The position numbers and the translations under genes were made by a program. From Clostridiales bacterium (GTDB lineage: Bacteria; Bacillota; Clostridia; Lachnospirales; Lachnospiraceae), in assembly GCA_018365455.1 (NCBI GenBank), contig JAGZJZ010000002.1, positions 124,001 to 188,000 on the forward strand: a stretch of 64,000 nt of DNA, in the 5' to 3' direction. The notes beneath the pieces were generated by a model. It was not told the origin of the DNA. It searched no databases and saw nothing but the letters and a program-made list of their open reading frames with translations. This document shows, piece by piece, positions 7,858 through 16,055 of this stretch (positions within the stretch are counted from its first letter, which is position 1; each line of letters begins with the position of its first letter).

Positions 7858-8283
7858 GTGACCAGCGAATTTACCGTGGCAGTTCATGCAATCGTTTTTC
7901 TAAATCATAAAAAAACCATTTTAGCCAGTGATGTTCTGGCAGATAATGTATGTACCAACCCAGCCAGAATACGGAAAGTGATGGCTAAGCTGAAAAAAGC
8001 AGGGCTGGTCGTAACGAAGGAAGGTATTGATGGGGGATATTATTTTGATCAGGATCCCAATTCCGTAAATTTACAACAGATTTGTGATGCGCTGGATACC
8101 AAGATTGTTTCTTCTGGATGGCGTTCAGGAAATGCCTGTCTGAAATGTTTAATTGCTTCAGGAATGGCAGATATTATGGATGAAATTTATGAAGATTTGG
8201 ATGATGCTTGTAAGAAGCGCCTGAGTCAGATCACCATACAGAATATTGATGATAAAATTTTTAAGTCAAAACCTGCACTTTAA
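7858..8283 (+). CDS. Rrf2-family transcriptional regulator
   Basis: The 141-residue protein has an N-terminal winged helix (TSEFTVAVHAIVFL...ARIRKVMAKLKKAGLV...GIDGGYYF) typical of Rrf2/YwnA regulators. Two cysteines spaced CLKC (residues 94-97) follow, the region where Rrf2 sensors bind clusters or form disulfides; the full three-cysteine IscR/NsrR set is absent. A GTG at 7846 is also in frame, but the GTG at 7858 has the better AAGGTGGGAAGG site and family-like N terminus. Thioredoxin follows after 77 bp, which hints at thiol-redox control. It is probably autoregulated through the operator at 7781-7803. Confidence 0.83.
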   Translation: MTSEFTVAVHAIVFLNHKKTILASDVLADNVCTNPARIRKVMAKLKKAGLVVTKEGIDGGYYFDQDPNSVNLQQICDALDTKIVSSGWRSGNACLKCLIASGMADIMDEIYEDLDDACKKRLSQITIQNIDDKIFKSKPAL

Positions 8284-8360
8284 CAGCAGAATACGCGTTG
8301 CTGTAAAGTATAAAATCACAAATAACAGAGATAATACAACAAAAAAAGGAGTAATCGCTT

Positions 8361-8669
8361 ATGAGTCTTATTAAAACAAATGAATCTAGTTTTGAACAGG
8401 ATGTATTACAGGCACAGGGACCTGTATTAGTTGATTTTTACGCTGACTGGTGTGGACCATGTAAAATGGTGGGTCCGATCCTGGAGCAGATTGCAAATGA
8501 GGATACATCTGTAAATATCGCAAAAGTAAATATAGATGAAAACCCAAATCTTGCAGCAAAATACAAGGTGATGTCTATACCGACATTAATGGTATTCCGT
8601 AACGGACAGCCAGAGAAACCAATGGTTGGAGCAGGATCCAAAAAGCAGATTCTGGATTTGATCGGTTAA
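8361..8669 (+). CDS. trxA: Thioredoxin
   Basis: A complete 102-residue thioredoxin with the active site WCGPC (residues 30-34), the cis-proline segment SIPTLMVF and the conserved buried aspartate in VDFYADW. It is a cytosolic dithiol reductant for enzymes and oxidised proteins. An AAAAAAGGAG site lies a suitable distance before the ATG. It lies 77 bp after the Rrf2 gene without a clear terminator between them (only a short ACAGCA/TGCTGT hairpin at about 8285-8306), so both may share the Rrf2-controlled promoter. No thioredoxin reductase gene is adjacent. Confidence 0.95.
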   Translation: MSLIKTNESSFEQDVLQAQGPVLVDFYADWCGPCKMVGPILEQIANEDTSVNIAKVNIDENPNLAAKYKVMSIPTLMVFRNGQPEKPMVGAGSKKQILDLIG

Positions 8670-8721
8670 ATTACAAAAGGATAATATAAAAAATAAATAG
8701 TAGTGAAATGTTACAGTAGTC

Positions 8722-8751
8722 AAAAACCCCGCTGCAAGCAACGGGGTTTTT
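8722..8751 (+). terminator. trxA: Intrinsic terminator after trxA
   Basis: AAAAACCCCG pairs with CGGGGTTTTT around a 10-nt loop; the T-tract is part of the 3' arm. Confidence 0.88.
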
Positions 8752-8795
8752 GTTCTCCGCTTCCGCTCCGGTCATTGCCCGCGGGAATAAAGAAG

Positions 8796-8875
8796 AACAG
8801 ACAATCCTTTCACAGCAGCTGATAGTATACGTATACTGTGGGTGCTGGTATCGGCAAAGGATGGTCTGTTTTTTT
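8796..8875 (+). repeat. 75-nt imperfect palindrome with T-run
   Basis: AACAGACAATCCTTT at the left pairs with AAAGGATGGTCTGTT at the right; CAGCA/TGCTG and a central GTATAC-GTATAC lie inside, and seven T follow. It sits only 45 bp after the trxA terminator. It could be a second terminator, a small hairpin RNA, or a MITE-like remnant. Confidence 0.5.
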
Positions 8876-8938
8876 CTGTGCATTTTTAAAAGTGTGTCGG
8901 AAAATATATCAACCGGCCTCCCATGACTTTAAATAAAT

Positions 8939-8977
8939 TTTACAAGAACTTTACAAAACTCCGGATTACATTTTACA
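8939..8977 (+). promoter_or_regulatory. Pho-box-like direct repeats before the Na/Pi transporter
   Basis: TTTACA occurs at 8939, 8950 and 8972. These are three of four positions in strict 11-bp register; the fourth position, 8961, is degenerate. TTAACA-like hexamers repeating every 11 bp are the binding pattern of Gram-positive PhoP. A TATGAT at 8982-8987 follows as a candidate -10. Confidence 0.6.
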
Positions 8978-9033
8978 TAGCTATGATAATCTATCTGTAT
9001 AATAAAAATTTTACAGGTTTGAGGGAGAAACGT

Positions 9034-10764
9034 ATGAATAGTACATTACAAACGATTTTTGGCTTATTAGGTGGTTTGGCACTATTTATTTATGGTATGA
9101 ACATGATGAGCGAAGGACTCCAGAAAGCTGCCGGAGAAAGAATGAAGATGATTCTGGGATTTTTGACTAAGAATCCGATTCTGGGTGTTTTAGCTGGAGC
9201 GCTTGTAACAGCAGTATTGCAGAGCAGCAGTGCTACAACCGTAATGGTAATTGGCTTTGTAAGTGCAGGTCTGATGACATTGCCTCAGGCGATTTCCGTT
9301 ATTCTGGGTGCGAATATCGGAACCACGATGACAGCACAAATCATAGCTTTTGAAATTAATGATTACATATGGCCGCTTGTATTTATCGGTTTTGTGATTT
9401 TCTTCTTCTCCAAGAAGGAAAAGGCAAAGAGTATAGGCCAGACTATTTTTGCATTTGGATTACTCTTTGTGGGAATTATCACAATGGGAGATGTAATGAA
9501 AACATTAGCAACCAGCCCGATCTTCACCGATATGATCGCAAAAGTATCTGAAATACCGGTATTGGGTGTTTTATTGGGAACCGTTATGACCCTGGTGGTA
9601 CAAAGCAGCAGTGCAACAATTGCAGTATTGCAGAACTTTGCAATTCAGCCTGGACCGGATGGTGTTACCAGCGTGATCGGACTTGCAGGTGCAATTCCCA
9701 TCCTTCTGGGAGACAATATCGGAACCACAATTACGGCTCTTCTTGCATCGGTTGGACAGTCCAGGAATGCAAAACGTACTGCAGTAGCACACAGTGTATT
9801 TAACATAAGCGGAAGTCTGGTATTTATATGGATTATTCCGTGGTTTGCAAAATTTGTTCAGTGGGTTTCACCTAAAGGAAATGAGGTAGATGTTATATCC
9901 AGGCAGATCGCCAATGCACATACTACTTTTAATATTGTAAATACCCTTATCTGGCTGCCTTTAATCTGGCTGATGGTTAAGATTGTTATGTGGATTATTC
10001 CAGGTAAAGATGAAAATGAATCAAGGGAAAATGAACCCAAGTTTATCGATTCTACCATTGTAAACCAGCCGGTATTTGCACTGCATCTGATTCGCAAAGA
10101 AGTCATCCATGTTGCCCAAAATGTCAGGTTGGTGCTTTCTGATTCCAAAGAGGCATTTGTGAACCGGGATGAACATGCATTAAAGCAGGCGGAGCATCTG
10201 GCAGAGATGATAGAATCTGTACAGGCAAAAGCAGTAAAGCATATGTCCGGTTTGATGGCGGACGGTGTACTGACAGAAGAGCAGGCAAGACAGACGGCAT
10301 CTTATATGTATGTCCTGGATGAAACAGGCCGTATGGCACAAAATGGACTCTGCATCGCAAGGGCATCCAAAAACAGACAGGAGAAGGGATTCCGCTTCTC
10401 AAAAGATGCAGTAAAAGAAATTGAAGTTACCATGGACAGTATTCGTGAAATGCTTGACAATTGTATCAATACACTTCAGACCGGTAATATTGAAAACGCA
10501 GGCAATGTAATTTTAAAGAAACAGGATATTCTTTCCTTAGAGGTCAGGATGTTGAAGAATCATATGGATCGACTGAAAAAAGGCAAATGCAGTCCTGATT
10601 TTACAGTAGAATTTACAGGAGTTCTGCACAGCCTGGAACGTATGGGAAATAACTGCATGAGTATAGCGGAAGTATTAGCGGAAGATTTAGACTTAAGCCA
10701 TGATGTGCAGGATGCTAAAGAACTGGCAGGCAAAAATGGTCAGGCCGCATCGGTGGCAGTGTAG
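9034..10764 (+). CDS. Na+/phosphate cotransporter family protein with PhoU-like tail
   Basis: The 576-residue protein has an N-terminal membrane half with the two family QSSSAT repeats (VLQSSSATTVMVIG and VVQSSSATIAVLQ) and GANIGTT/GDNIGTT motifs. These mark the NptA/PF02690 fold. A cytoplasmic helical PhoU-like region occupies about residues 340-570. It imports or exports inorganic phosphate with sodium. The open frame extends to 8923, but that lies upstream of the likely promoter; the ATG at 9034 follows GAGGGAG. The Pho-box array just upstream predicts induction by phosphate limitation through PhoP. Confidence 0.88.
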   Translation: MNSTLQTIFGLLGGLALFIYGMNMMSEGLQKAAGERMKMILGFLTKNPILGVLAGALVTAVLQSSSATTVMVIGFVSAGLMTLPQAISVILGANIGTTMTAQIIAFEINDYIWPLVFIGFVIFFFSKKEKAKSIGQTIFAFGLLFVGIITMGDVMKTLATSPIFTDMIAKVSEIPVLGVLLGTVMTLVVQSSSATIAVLQNFAIQPGPDGVTSVIGLAGAIPILLGDNIGTTITALLASVGQSRNAKRTAVAHSVFNISGSLVFIWIIPWFAKFVQWVSPKGNEVDVISRQIANAHTTFNIVNTLIWLPLIWLMVKIVMWIIPGKDENESRENEPKFIDSTIVNQPVFALHLIRKEVIHVAQNVRLVLSDSKEAFVNRDEHALKQAEHLAEMIESVQAKAVKHMSGLMADGVLTEEQARQTASYMYVLDETGRMAQNGLCIARASKNRQEKGFRFSKDAVKEIEVTMDSIREMLDNCINTLQTGNIENAGNVILKKQDILSLEVRMLKNHMDRLKKGKCSPDFTVEFTGVLHSLERMGNNCMSIAEVLAEDLDLSHDVQDAKELAGKNGQAASVAV

Positions 10765-10789
10765 AAAGTGGGCATGTTTTCTGGGAGGG

Positions 10790-10827
10790 CGGAGATAGGA
10801 AGTAAAATTCCTGTTTCCGTCCTTTTT
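10790..10827 (+). terminator. Intrinsic terminator of the Na/Pi gene
   Basis: CGGAGATAGGAA (10790-10801) pairs over 12 bp, with two G-T pairs, with TTCCTGTTTCCG (10808-10819), followed by TCCTTTTT. Confidence 0.75.
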
Positions 10828-10919
10828 AGTGAATTTAAATAAATATTAGAGGCAATTTCTGGGGGAATCATATAAATAATATCTGAAATGATGAAAAAAG
10901 AGATATTGACAAATAATAT

Positions 10920-10948
10920 TTGACACTCAATATAGAGAAGCATATAAT
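10920..10948 (+). promoter_or_regulatory. Consensus sigma-A promoter of rbsR-rbsKD
   Basis: TTGACA at 10920-10925 and TATAAT at 10943-10948, both perfect, with 17-bp spacing. Confidence 0.88.
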
Positions 10949-10957
10949 AAAAGTATC

Positions 10958-10973
10958 TTGAAACGGGGTTCAA
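10958..10973 (+). promoter_or_regulatory. Possible RbsR operator at the transcription start
   Basis: TTGAA-ACGGGG-TTCAA inverted repeat placed just after the -10 box, where a LacI-type autorepressor would act. Confidence 0.35.
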
Positions 10974-10996
10974 ACGGTGAAAAGGAGGATTGGTAA

Positions 10997-11974
10997 ATGG
11001 TTAGTATCCGCGACGTAGCGAAAATAGCGGGAGTATCGCCGGCAACAGTGTCCAGGGTTATGAATGAGACAGCCAGGGTAGATGAAGAAAAGAGACAAAG
11101 GGTTATGAATGCGATTAATGAAACCGGTTTCAAACCAAATGAGGTAGCCCGTTCCCTATTTAAAAAATCATCCAGGATAATTGGTATGATTGTGCCGAAT
11201 ATTGAAAATCCATTTTTTAATGAACTGGCAAAAGCCATCGAAGAAGAAACCTATCTGCGGGGATATCGATTGACTCTATGCAATTCTAACAACGATCTGG
11301 AAAAGGAAAAGAAGAATTTAAGTTTACTGGACCGGATGAATGCGGATGGCATTATTCTGATGACGAATCAGGAGAAAATGGAGAAAGAGGTGCACAAATG
11401 CAGAATACCGGTAGTCATGATAGACCGGCAATTAGATGGCGGAGGGAAAAGTGCCTGTATCCAGTCAGACCATTACAGCGGAGGCAGGCTTGCGATGGAA
11501 TATCTGTTATCCTGTGGCTGTAGGAATATTGTGCAGATGAGAGGGCCGCTGAAACTTTCCAGTGCGCGTCAGCGCTATCAGGGATACCAGGATGTCTGTC
11601 GTGAAAGAGGGCTGCAGGAGGCAGTGATCGACTGCCAATATGATTATGAAGATGGTTTGCACAAGGCAAAAGAAATTCTTCAAAAGTTCCCCGAGACAGA
11701 TGGCATTATTGCCGCAAATGATATGGTAGCCATCTCCGTATACAAGGTACTGGTAAGAAAGGGACTTCGGATTCCCCAGGATATTCAGCTTATCGGATTT
11801 GACAATATCAACCTCAGCAGGCTGATGACACCGGAACTGACAACCATATCCCAGCCAATAGGTGAGATGGGGAAGGCGGCCGTGGAAGCAGTGATTGATG
11901 CCGTGGAGGGAAAACAGCCTGTCAGAAAAGTATTCGAAGTGGAATTGATAAAAAGAGAGACTACTTTAAGTTAA
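10997..11974 (+). CDS. rbsR: LacI-family regulator of ribose genes
   Basis: The 325-residue protein has a canonical LacI HTH at its start (VSIRDVAKIAGVSPATVSRVMN), the hinge, and a sugar-binding domain with IIGMIVPNIENPFFNEL, GIIAANDMVAISVYKVL and IQLIGFDNINLSRLMTPELTTI. Ribokinase and ribose pyranase follow in the same direction, so it is taken to be RbsR. The AAAGGAGG site precedes the ATG. It has a consensus promoter with a small inverted repeat at the start site and is probably autoregulated; ribose as inducer is inferred from the operon. Confidence 0.85.
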   Translation: MVSIRDVAKIAGVSPATVSRVMNETARVDEEKRQRVMNAINETGFKPNEVARSLFKKSSRIIGMIVPNIENPFFNELAKAIEEETYLRGYRLTLCNSNNDLEKEKKNLSLLDRMNADGIILMTNQEKMEKEVHKCRIPVVMIDRQLDGGGKSACIQSDHYSGGRLAMEYLLSCGCRNIVQMRGPLKLSSARQRYQGYQDVCRERGLQEAVIDCQYDYEDGLHKAKEILQKFPETDGIIAANDMVAISVYKVLVRKGLRIPQDIQLIGFDNINLSRLMTPELTTISQPIGEMGKAAVEAVIDAVEGKQPVRKVFEVELIKRETTLS

Positions 11975-12095
11975 CGTTAGAAAAAGTAAAAGAGAAAGGA
12001 ACTGACGCTTGAAAAAACAATAAATATAACAAAGAATGCGAGACAACATAAAAGGTAAACGAAGAACTTGAAAACGAATAGTAAAGGAGAATCAT

Positions 12096-12992
12096 ATGAA
12101 AACAGCAGTTGTAGGCAGTATTAATATGGATATGACGGTGACGGCAGAACGTATACCGTTAAAGGGAGAGACACTGCGGGGGGATGATGTTCGTTATATA
12201 CCCGGTGGAAAGGGAGCAAACCAAGCGGTGGCTATGGCAAAACTGGGAGCACAGGTAGAGATGTTTGGATGTGTGGGAGATGATGATGCAGGGACAGCCT
12301 TACTGGAAAACCTCCGCAATGCCGGCGTTATTACAGAACACATAAAAGTAGTTCCCGGTGTATCCACAGGTTTGGCTCTGATTACGGTAGGTGATAATGA
12401 CAATACTATTATCGTTGTTGCAGGTGCTAATAACAGCGTTGACCGGGAATATGTGGATCAGATTCTGGATGAATTACGGAAGTGTGATATCGTACTGCTT
12501 CAGCATGAGATTCCACAGGAAACGATCGAATATGTGATTGAAAAATGTTATGAGAGCCAGGTGAAAATCGTTCTGAACCCAGGCCCCGCCAGACCTGTCC
12601 GGAAAGAAATCCTGGACAAAGTTACTTATCTCACACCAAATGAACACGAAGCCGTCATTCTATTTGGAGATGAGATGTCAACTGAAGAACTGCTGAAGCA
12701 GTATCCGGAAAAGCTGATTATTACCCAGGGCAGCCGGGGTGTTTCAACTTGCCTGAAATCCGGTGAAATCCTGGTGGTTCCGGCCAGAAAGGCAAAAGTG
12801 GTCGATACTACAGGAGCAGGAGATACTTTAAACGGAGCTTTTACCGTAGAGATTGCAGGCGGCAGTGATATGAAAAATGCATTGAAATTTGCCAATACAG
12901 CTGCCAGCCTGTCAACGGAGAAATTCGGAGCACAAGGCGGGATGCCGACACGCAGCCAGGTTGTAGAGGCCATAAAGGAGATGGAGAGATGA
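12096..12992 (+). CDS. rbsK: Ribokinase
   Basis: The 298-residue PfkB-family kinase phosphorylates ribose to ribose 5-phosphate with ATP. It has the N-terminal GSINMDM segment, the GGKGANQAVA substrate loop and the C-terminal DTTGAGDTLNGAF motif, with catalytic base Asp243. Length is typical of ribokinases. It lies 121 bp after rbsR and overlaps rbsD by 4 bp (ATGA), indicating coupled translation. The 121-bp gap shows only an AGGAG site before this ATG. No ribose ABC transporter is present next to it, so uptake must be encoded elsewhere. Confidence 0.93.
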   Translation: MKTAVVGSINMDMTVTAERIPLKGETLRGDDVRYIPGGKGANQAVAMAKLGAQVEMFGCVGDDDAGTALLENLRNAGVITEHIKVVPGVSTGLALITVGDNDNTIIVVAGANNSVDREYVDQILDELRKCDIVLLQHEIPQETIEYVIEKCYESQVKIVLNPGPARPVRKEILDKVTYLTPNEHEAVILFGDEMSTEELLKQYPEKLIITQGSRGVSTCLKSGEILVVPARKAKVVDTTGAGDTLNGAFTVEIAGGSDMKNALKFANTAASLSTEKFGAQGGMPTRSQVVEAIKEMER

Positions 12993-13399
12993 AGAAGCAT
13001 GGAATTTTAAATAGTGATATTTCAGCCGTGCTATCCCATATGGGGCATACGGATTTAATTGCCATTGGAGATTGTGGTCTTCCTATACCCGATGAAATTA
13101 AAAAAATTGATTTAGCTTTAAGTTTTGGTAATCCAGCGTTTATGGAAGTACTAAAAGTAGTTTCGGATGATATGAAAATAGAAAAATTAATATTGGCAGA
13201 GGAAATCAAAAATTATAATCCAGATGTACTATTGGAAATTGAGAAATTATTTGCAGATATGGAAGATACTCCGGAAGTCACGTTTATAACCCATAGTGAT
13301 TTAAAAGAAAGAACAAAATCCTGCAAAGCAGTAATCCGGACGGGGGAGACAACCCCTTATGCAAACATTATTTTACAGGCAGGGTGCATTTTTGCCTGA
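12989..13399 (+). CDS. rbsD: D-ribose pyranase
   Basis: The 136-residue protein is a full-length RbsD/FucU-type mutarotase, interconverting pyranose and furanose ribose so that ribokinase receives the furanose form. The family's N-terminal MKKHGILNSDISAVLSHMGHTD motif with its catalytic histidine (about residue 20) and the terminal GETTPYANIILQAG segment are intact. It overlaps the end of rbsK by 4 bp, and the AAGGAGATGGAGAG before the ATG serves as its ribosome binding site. Confidence 0.93.
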   Translation: MKKHGILNSDISAVLSHMGHTDLIAIGDCGLPIPDEIKKIDLALSFGNPAFMEVLKVVSDDMKIEKLILAEEIKNYNPDVLLEIEKLFADMEDTPEVTFITHSDLKERTKSCKAVIRTGETTPYANIILQAGCIFA

Positions 13400-13423
13400 T
13401 CCATTCTGTGTCCTTTACTAGTA

Positions 13424-13456
13424 CTACAGCGAACACATATAAAGCGTTCGCTGTAG
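13424..13456 (+). terminator. Stem-loop after rbsD
   Basis: CTACAGCGAAC (13424-13434) and GTTCGCTGTAG (13446-13456) form a perfect 11-bp stem, but no T-run follows, so termination here is uncertain. Confidence 0.5.
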
Positions 13457-13478
13457 AGCTATGATTGTATACAAAATA

Positions 13479-13589
13479 AACCGGCAGTCAAACACGCTTT
13501 TGAATTATGATCTCTTACAGATACCGTCATCGTAATGAAACGGTTTATCCAAAGAGGTTCATAATTTTTGCAGTGTCTGACTGCCGGTT
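13479..13589. repeat. 111-nt nested palindrome between convergent genes
   Basis: Outer arms AACCGGCAGTCA and TGACTGCCGGTT are perfect. Inside them ACAC/GTGT, AATTATGA/TCATAATT, CTCTT/AAGAG and ACCGT/ACGGT pair in order, so the whole segment folds into one long rod. It lies between rbsD and the convergent phosphatidyltransferase, and the minus strand continues into TTTATTTTG. It may act as a bidirectional terminator, but the size suggests a miniature element or small RNA. Confidence 0.65.
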
Positions 13590-13604
13590 GTTTACCGAAA
13601 GTGC

Positions 13605-14177
13605 TTATTTTTCTTGATGCATATTGGAAAAAACCGGTATATACATAAACAGGGAGAGCAGCATAAAGCCAATACAGATGACGATCAGCACATTTGCCAC
13701 TGACAGAGGAAGGCTTGGAAACAGGAAGAGTATAAACATTATGACATACAGCACTGCTGTACACACTTTTCCAAACCACATTGCACCATTCAGCATCTTG
13801 CCTTTCCGCAGCAGCAGAATGCCCATGATACCCATAAAACCTTCTTTTATAATAAAAAGAATCAGGAGCGGCAGCATCCACTGATAGCGGAATGCAAGAC
13901 AGAGTGCCATTGCCCCCTGGGTCAGTTTGTCTGCAATGGGATCCAGGGCTTTCCCCAAAGGGGTGATCATGTGAAAACGGCGGGCTATTTTTCCGTCAAA
14001 CATATCGGTTAATCCTGAGACAGCTACAATGACGGCAGCAATTCTGTAATCCGTTATGCTGTCTGCAGTGATGTAACGCCATACAAAAATCGGTATCAGT
14101 ATGATACGGAAATACCCCATGAGATTGGGGATGGTGAACAGTTGCTTTTTAAGTGGCATATCGTGATTAAGATCCAT
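13605..14177 (-). CDS. CDP-alcohol phosphatidyltransferase (PgsA-like)
   Basis: The 190-residue membrane protein contains the family signature DGKIARR-x8-GKALDPIADK, which holds the metal- and CDP-binding aspartates, and several transmembrane helices. It probably makes phosphatidylglycerol phosphate from CDP-diacylglycerol and glycerol-3-phosphate, though cardiolipin synthase-type or other CDP-alcohol transferases cannot be excluded. The open frame begins at 14204, but the ATG at 14177 follows AAAGGAG and starts the conserved part. It lies downstream of the methyltransferase gene on the same strand. Confidence 0.82.
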   Translation of the reverse strand: MDLNHDMPLKKQLFTIPNLMGYFRIILIPIFVWRYITADSITDYRIAAVIVAVSGLTDMFDGKIARRFHMITPLGKALDPIADKLTQGAMALCLAFRYQWMLPLLILFIIKEGFMGIMGILLLRKGKMLNGAMWFGKVCTAVLYVIMFILFLFPSLPLSVANVLIVICIGFMLLSLFMYIPVFSNMHQEK

Positions 14178-14225
14178 GGAACACAGCTCCTTTGTAAGTA
14201 TCAATAAACCCTATTGAGGGCCTAT

Positions 14226-15086
14226 TTATTTTGATTCCCAGCGTCCGGAAGCGCCGCATGGCAGCACAAGACCGTTGCCGGAAACAGGAAGTCCAACTTC
14301 CTGAGAATCTACTTTTCCGTTAAATTGTTTTAATTCCGTTGCCAGCATGTAAGTGAGAACTGCCGGAGCCAGACCTGTGGTGTAAGAATTCACCAGGAAA
14401 AACAAGGGCTTTTCTGTCAAAAGCTGGGTACACAGCTTAATAAGGGGATGAATGGCATCTTCGATTTTCCAGATTTCCCCTTTGGGTCCGCGTCCATAGG
14501 AAGGCGGATCCATGATAATACCGTCGTAATGATTGCCGCGGCGGATTTCCCTTTCCACAAATTTTACGCAGTCATCCACAATCCAGCGGATGGGGGCATC
14601 TTCCAGATTGGAAGAGCGGGCGTTCTCCTTTGCCCAGCCGACCATGCCTTTTGAAGCATCTACATGCGTTACGGAAGCACCAGCGGCTGCAGCAGCGAGA
14701 GTAGCACCTCCGGTATAGGCAAACAGGTTCAGGACTTTAATGGGACGGCCTGCATTTTTTATTTTATCGGAGAACCAGTCCCAGTTTGCTGCCTGCTCCG
14801 GGAATAGTCCGGTATGTTTAAAACTAAATGGTTTTAAATTAAAAGTCAGACTTTTATAAGAAATACTCCATTGTTGGGGAAGGTCAAAGAATTCCCATTC
14901 GCCGCCGCCTTTCTTGCTCCGGTGGTAGTGGCCGTTCATTTTTTTCCAGCCCCGGTTGGTTTTCGGGGTATCCCAGATAACCTGGGGATCGGGACGGACC
15001 AAAGTATAATCACCCCACCGTTCTAATTTTTCTCCACAGGAAGTATCTATTACTTCGTAGTCTTTCCAATGATCTGCTATCCACAT
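14226..15086 (-). CDS. Class I SAM-dependent methyltransferase, RlmI/RlmK-like
   Basis: The 286-residue protein has the SAM-binding motif VLNLFAYTGGATLAAAAAGA, an acidic loop (THVDASKGMVGWAKEN) and the catalytic DPPSYGRG motif typical of COG1092 RNA (cytosine-C5) methyltransferases. The N-terminal PUA domain of RlmI is missing, as in many short homologues. The target RNA is therefore unknown; 23S rRNA is the family precedent. It reads on the minus strand in the same direction as the phosphatidyltransferase, 48 bp upstream of it. Confidence 0.8.
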   Translation of the reverse strand: MWIADHWKDYEVIDTSCGEKLERWGDYTLVRPDPQVIWDTPKTNRGWKKMNGHYHRSKKGGGEWEFFDLPQQWSISYKSLTFNLKPFSFKHTGLFPEQAANWDWFSDKIKNAGRPIKVLNLFAYTGGATLAAAAAGASVTHVDASKGMVGWAKENARSSNLEDAPIRWIVDDCVKFVEREIRRGNHYDGIIMDPPSYGRGPKGEIWKIEDAIHPLIKLCTQLLTEKPLFFLVNSYTTGLAPAVLTYMLATELKQFNGKVDSQEVGLPVSGNGLVLPCGASGRWESK

Positions 15087-15110
15087 ATTTCATATTACCT
15101 TTCCTAGTTA

Positions 15111-15139
15111 AATTTAGTATCTTGTAATTTAGTATCTTG
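15111..15139. repeat. Tandem 14-bp direct repeat
   Basis: AATTTAGTATCTTG occurs twice with a 15-bp period in the gap upstream of the methyltransferase start. It may be a regulator half-site pair or simple slippage. Confidence 0.5.
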
Positions 15140-15221
15140 AATTGCCCCAATGATGGAGCAGTGCTGTACGAGTACCGCATAGTGCTTACATGCCCAACAA
15201 TTACTTGTCTGTCCTAAAACT

Positions 15222-16055
15222 TTATGGACTACTGTTCTTCTTTGAACGGAACCAGTACGTATAAAAATCTTCAAATCCTAGTGAAGCATAAAGGTCCTTT
15301 GCGGAAGTATTCCCATCCACGACCTGAAGATAAGCATGCTTTGCACCTTTTTTTCGCGCTTCTTCCAGGATTGAGCTGCAGATAGAACGTGCGAAACTTT
15401 TACGCCTGCAGCTGGGATCTACATAAATGGCATAGAGACCGATATGTGCACGATCTAAAATTCCAAGACCGGATGCAACCATTCGTCCGTCAATCTCGAT
15501 AAAAGCGACGATTGTTTCCTTTGGAATCGCTTTAAACATTGAAGGCACAATTCTGCGCAGTGTAGGATTGGTTGTACCGTTTAATCGGAATAATGAAGTG
15601 ATCCAGTCATCCGTAATACGGTCTCTCAGCTGGACGATCGTGTCATTCGGATAAAAAATGGAAGAGGGAAGGTTTGAGTTTCTTCCATAATATTCGTATT
15701 CGATAGATTCATAAGGGAACATCTGAAATTGTTCCATAGGCATGGTCATTACATCAGTTGTATGCTCCACACTATATCCGCGCTCCTTTAGGATCTGGTC
15801 AAAAGATGCATCAATCATGGGATTGATTTTAAAATTAACCGGAGTATGGAAGTTGGCATACATGGATTCACAATACGCTATTTTTTCTTCTACCGGGATA
15901 TTAGAGATGCCAATCTGCTCTACGCTATTGGTCCGGTAGGTATAGTTGTGGGAAAAACGGATCAGCCAGCCGTCATATAGTTCGATCTTATGTGAAGGCC
16001 ATGCATTGAGAGAAATCTCTTCTATTAACTTCATGTAAGCATTGTCTTTTATCAT
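15222..16055 (-). CDS. GNAT-family N-acetyltransferase
   Basis: The 277-residue protein carries its acetyl-CoA-binding core in the C-terminal half: IGLYAIYVDPSCRRKSFARSICSSIL (motif A with the RxxG/A-like loop) and AYLQVVDGNTSAKDLYASLGFEDFYTYWF. The N-terminal half is a second, degenerate GNAT-like domain, as in tandem GNAT proteins. The substrate is unknown. The ATG follows AAGGGAG on the minus strand. It stands alone, separated from the methyltransferase by 135 bp and divergent from proC. Confidence 0.82.
   Translation of the reverse strand: MIKDNAYMKLIEEISLNAWPSHKIELYDGWLIRFSHNYTYRTNSVEQIGISNIPVEEKIAYCESMYANFHTPVNFKINPMIDASFDQILKERGYSVEHTTDVMTMPMEQFQMFPYESIEYEYYGRNSNLPSSIFYPNDTIVQLRDRITDDWITSLFRLNGTTNPTLRRIVPSMFKAIPKETIVAFIEIDGRMVASGLGILDRAHIGLYAIYVDPSCRRKSFARSICSSILEEARKKGAKHAYLQVVDGNTSAKDLYASLGFEDFYTYWFRSKKNSSP

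Noticed and set aside
13459..13881. 140-codon minus-strand frame overlapping the phosphatidyltransferase
   Set aside because: It is a shadow in a different frame of a gene with clear family motifs and covers the long palindrome.
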